Shown here one piece after another: positions 44,893 through 45,113 of a stretch of 45,113 bases of DNA. A program made the position numbers and the translations under genes. The stretch is from contig JAOTXY010000024.1 of assembly GCA_029862125.1 (NCBI GenBank), positions 1-45,113 of the forward strand. The letters run 5' to 3'. The notes under the pieces are model-generated. The model had not been told where the DNA came from and made no database searches. It saw only the letters and a program-made list of their open reading frames with translations. Positions within the stretch are counted from its first letter, which is position 1. Every line of letters starts with the position of its first letter. Source of the DNA: Gammaproteobacteria bacterium. GTDB taxonomy: Bacteria > Pseudomonadota > Gammaproteobacteria > GCA-001735895.

Positions 44893-45113
44893 ACCGCCGC
44901 GGTGTTGGGCGAATCCCTCTGCGTCAGCAAGCTGTAACTGAAAATGGCGAGTCCGATCCAGATACCGATAAATCCTACCAGCTTGTTGAAATCAAAGGCT
45001 TCTCCAAGCAGCAGCACGCCGGATAAAAACTGCAGTGACGGTGTAACATAGAATAATATGCCCACCGTAGTCATCGGCAACATTCGCGTCCCGGCAGTGA
45101 AAAAAGCAAGTGG
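44889..45113 (-). CDS. rarD: RarD-like EamA transporter, C-terminal part
   Basis: The last 74 codons of a gene entering from the right edge. Two membrane helices are visible (around TTVGILFYVTPSLQFLSGVL and KLVGFIGIWIGLAIFSYSLL), with GEAFDFNK between, which fits the end of RarD-type members of the EamA drug/metabolite transporters. The substrate is unknown. It ends tail to tail with pykA. An internal ATG at 45083 is not the true start, because the frame stays open to the window edge. Confidence 0.8.
   Translation of the reverse strand, partial: PLAFFTAGTRMLPMTTVGILFYVTPSLQFLSGVLLLGEAFDFNKLVGFIGIWIGLAIFSYSLLTQRDSPNTAAV

Overview
The window looks like a gammaproteobacterial chromosome. From about 9.8 kb rightwards the gene order closely follows the Pseudomonas-type block yggT-proC-yggS-pilT-pilU / pyrC'-pyrB-pyrR-ruvX-yqgE-tonB-gshB / pilG-pilH-pilI-pilJ-chpA. 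A sulfur and methyl-cycle block (rsmE, ahcY, metK) and a glycolysis/pentose-phosphate block (tkt, gapA, pgk, pykA) follow. The sequence alone does not fix the genus; a free-living aquatic or marine relative of the Pseudomonadales/Chromatiales is the best guess.

Region 1 (1-5.5 kb) is an AT-richer accessory island. It holds short, mostly orphan genes: a partial lipoprotein, a SnoaL-like protein, an alpha/beta hydrolase fused to a class III nucleotide cyclase, an unknown membrane protein, a stand-alone FHA domain, an 88-residue unknown and a TPR protein. Almost every gene is separated from the next by one copy of a dispersed non-coding repeat. There are five copies plus one half copy, all in the same orientation, and in every full copy two GTC..CTT.TGG half motifs lie exactly 45 bp apart. 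This gene/repeat/gene layout is the strongest candidate for something undescribed. Region 2 (5.5-6.5 kb) is a GC-richer scar: a yghU-type glutathione transferase followed by the tail of a luciferase-like monooxygenase and the head of a short-chain dehydrogenase.

Region 3 (6.4-11.8 kb, minus strand) runs from oxyR through DUF2288, glutaredoxin, DUF1820, a family 2 glycosyltransferase, a nucleosidase-like protein and a spore-photolyase-like radical SAM enzyme to an SDR; the last four genes are tightly packed. Region 4 (11.8-18 kb) holds a TerB-like gene, yggT, proC, yggS and three tandem PilT-family ATPases (PilT, PilU and a second PilU-like protein). Region 5 (18-24.7 kb, minus) carries gshB, an ApbE-type lipoprotein, tonB, yqgE, ruvX, pyrR, pyrB and a dihydroorotase-like pyrC' that has lost its metal-binding HxH. 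Region 6 (25-35.4 kb, plus) is the twitching-motility chemosensory cluster pilG-pilH-pilI-pilJ-chpA-chpC, which drives the pilus motors encoded in region 4. No methyltransferase or methylesterase gene is in it.

Region 7 (35.4-39 kb, minus) has metK, then ahcY-rsmE behind a strong sigma70 promoter and an SAH riboswitch, so SAH hydrolase production is coupled to SAH level. Region 8 (39.2-44.9 kb, plus) is tkt-gapA-pgk-pykA, closed by the 3' part of a convergent rarD-like transporter gene. No tRNA, rRNA, CRISPR array, transposase or integrase gene was seen.
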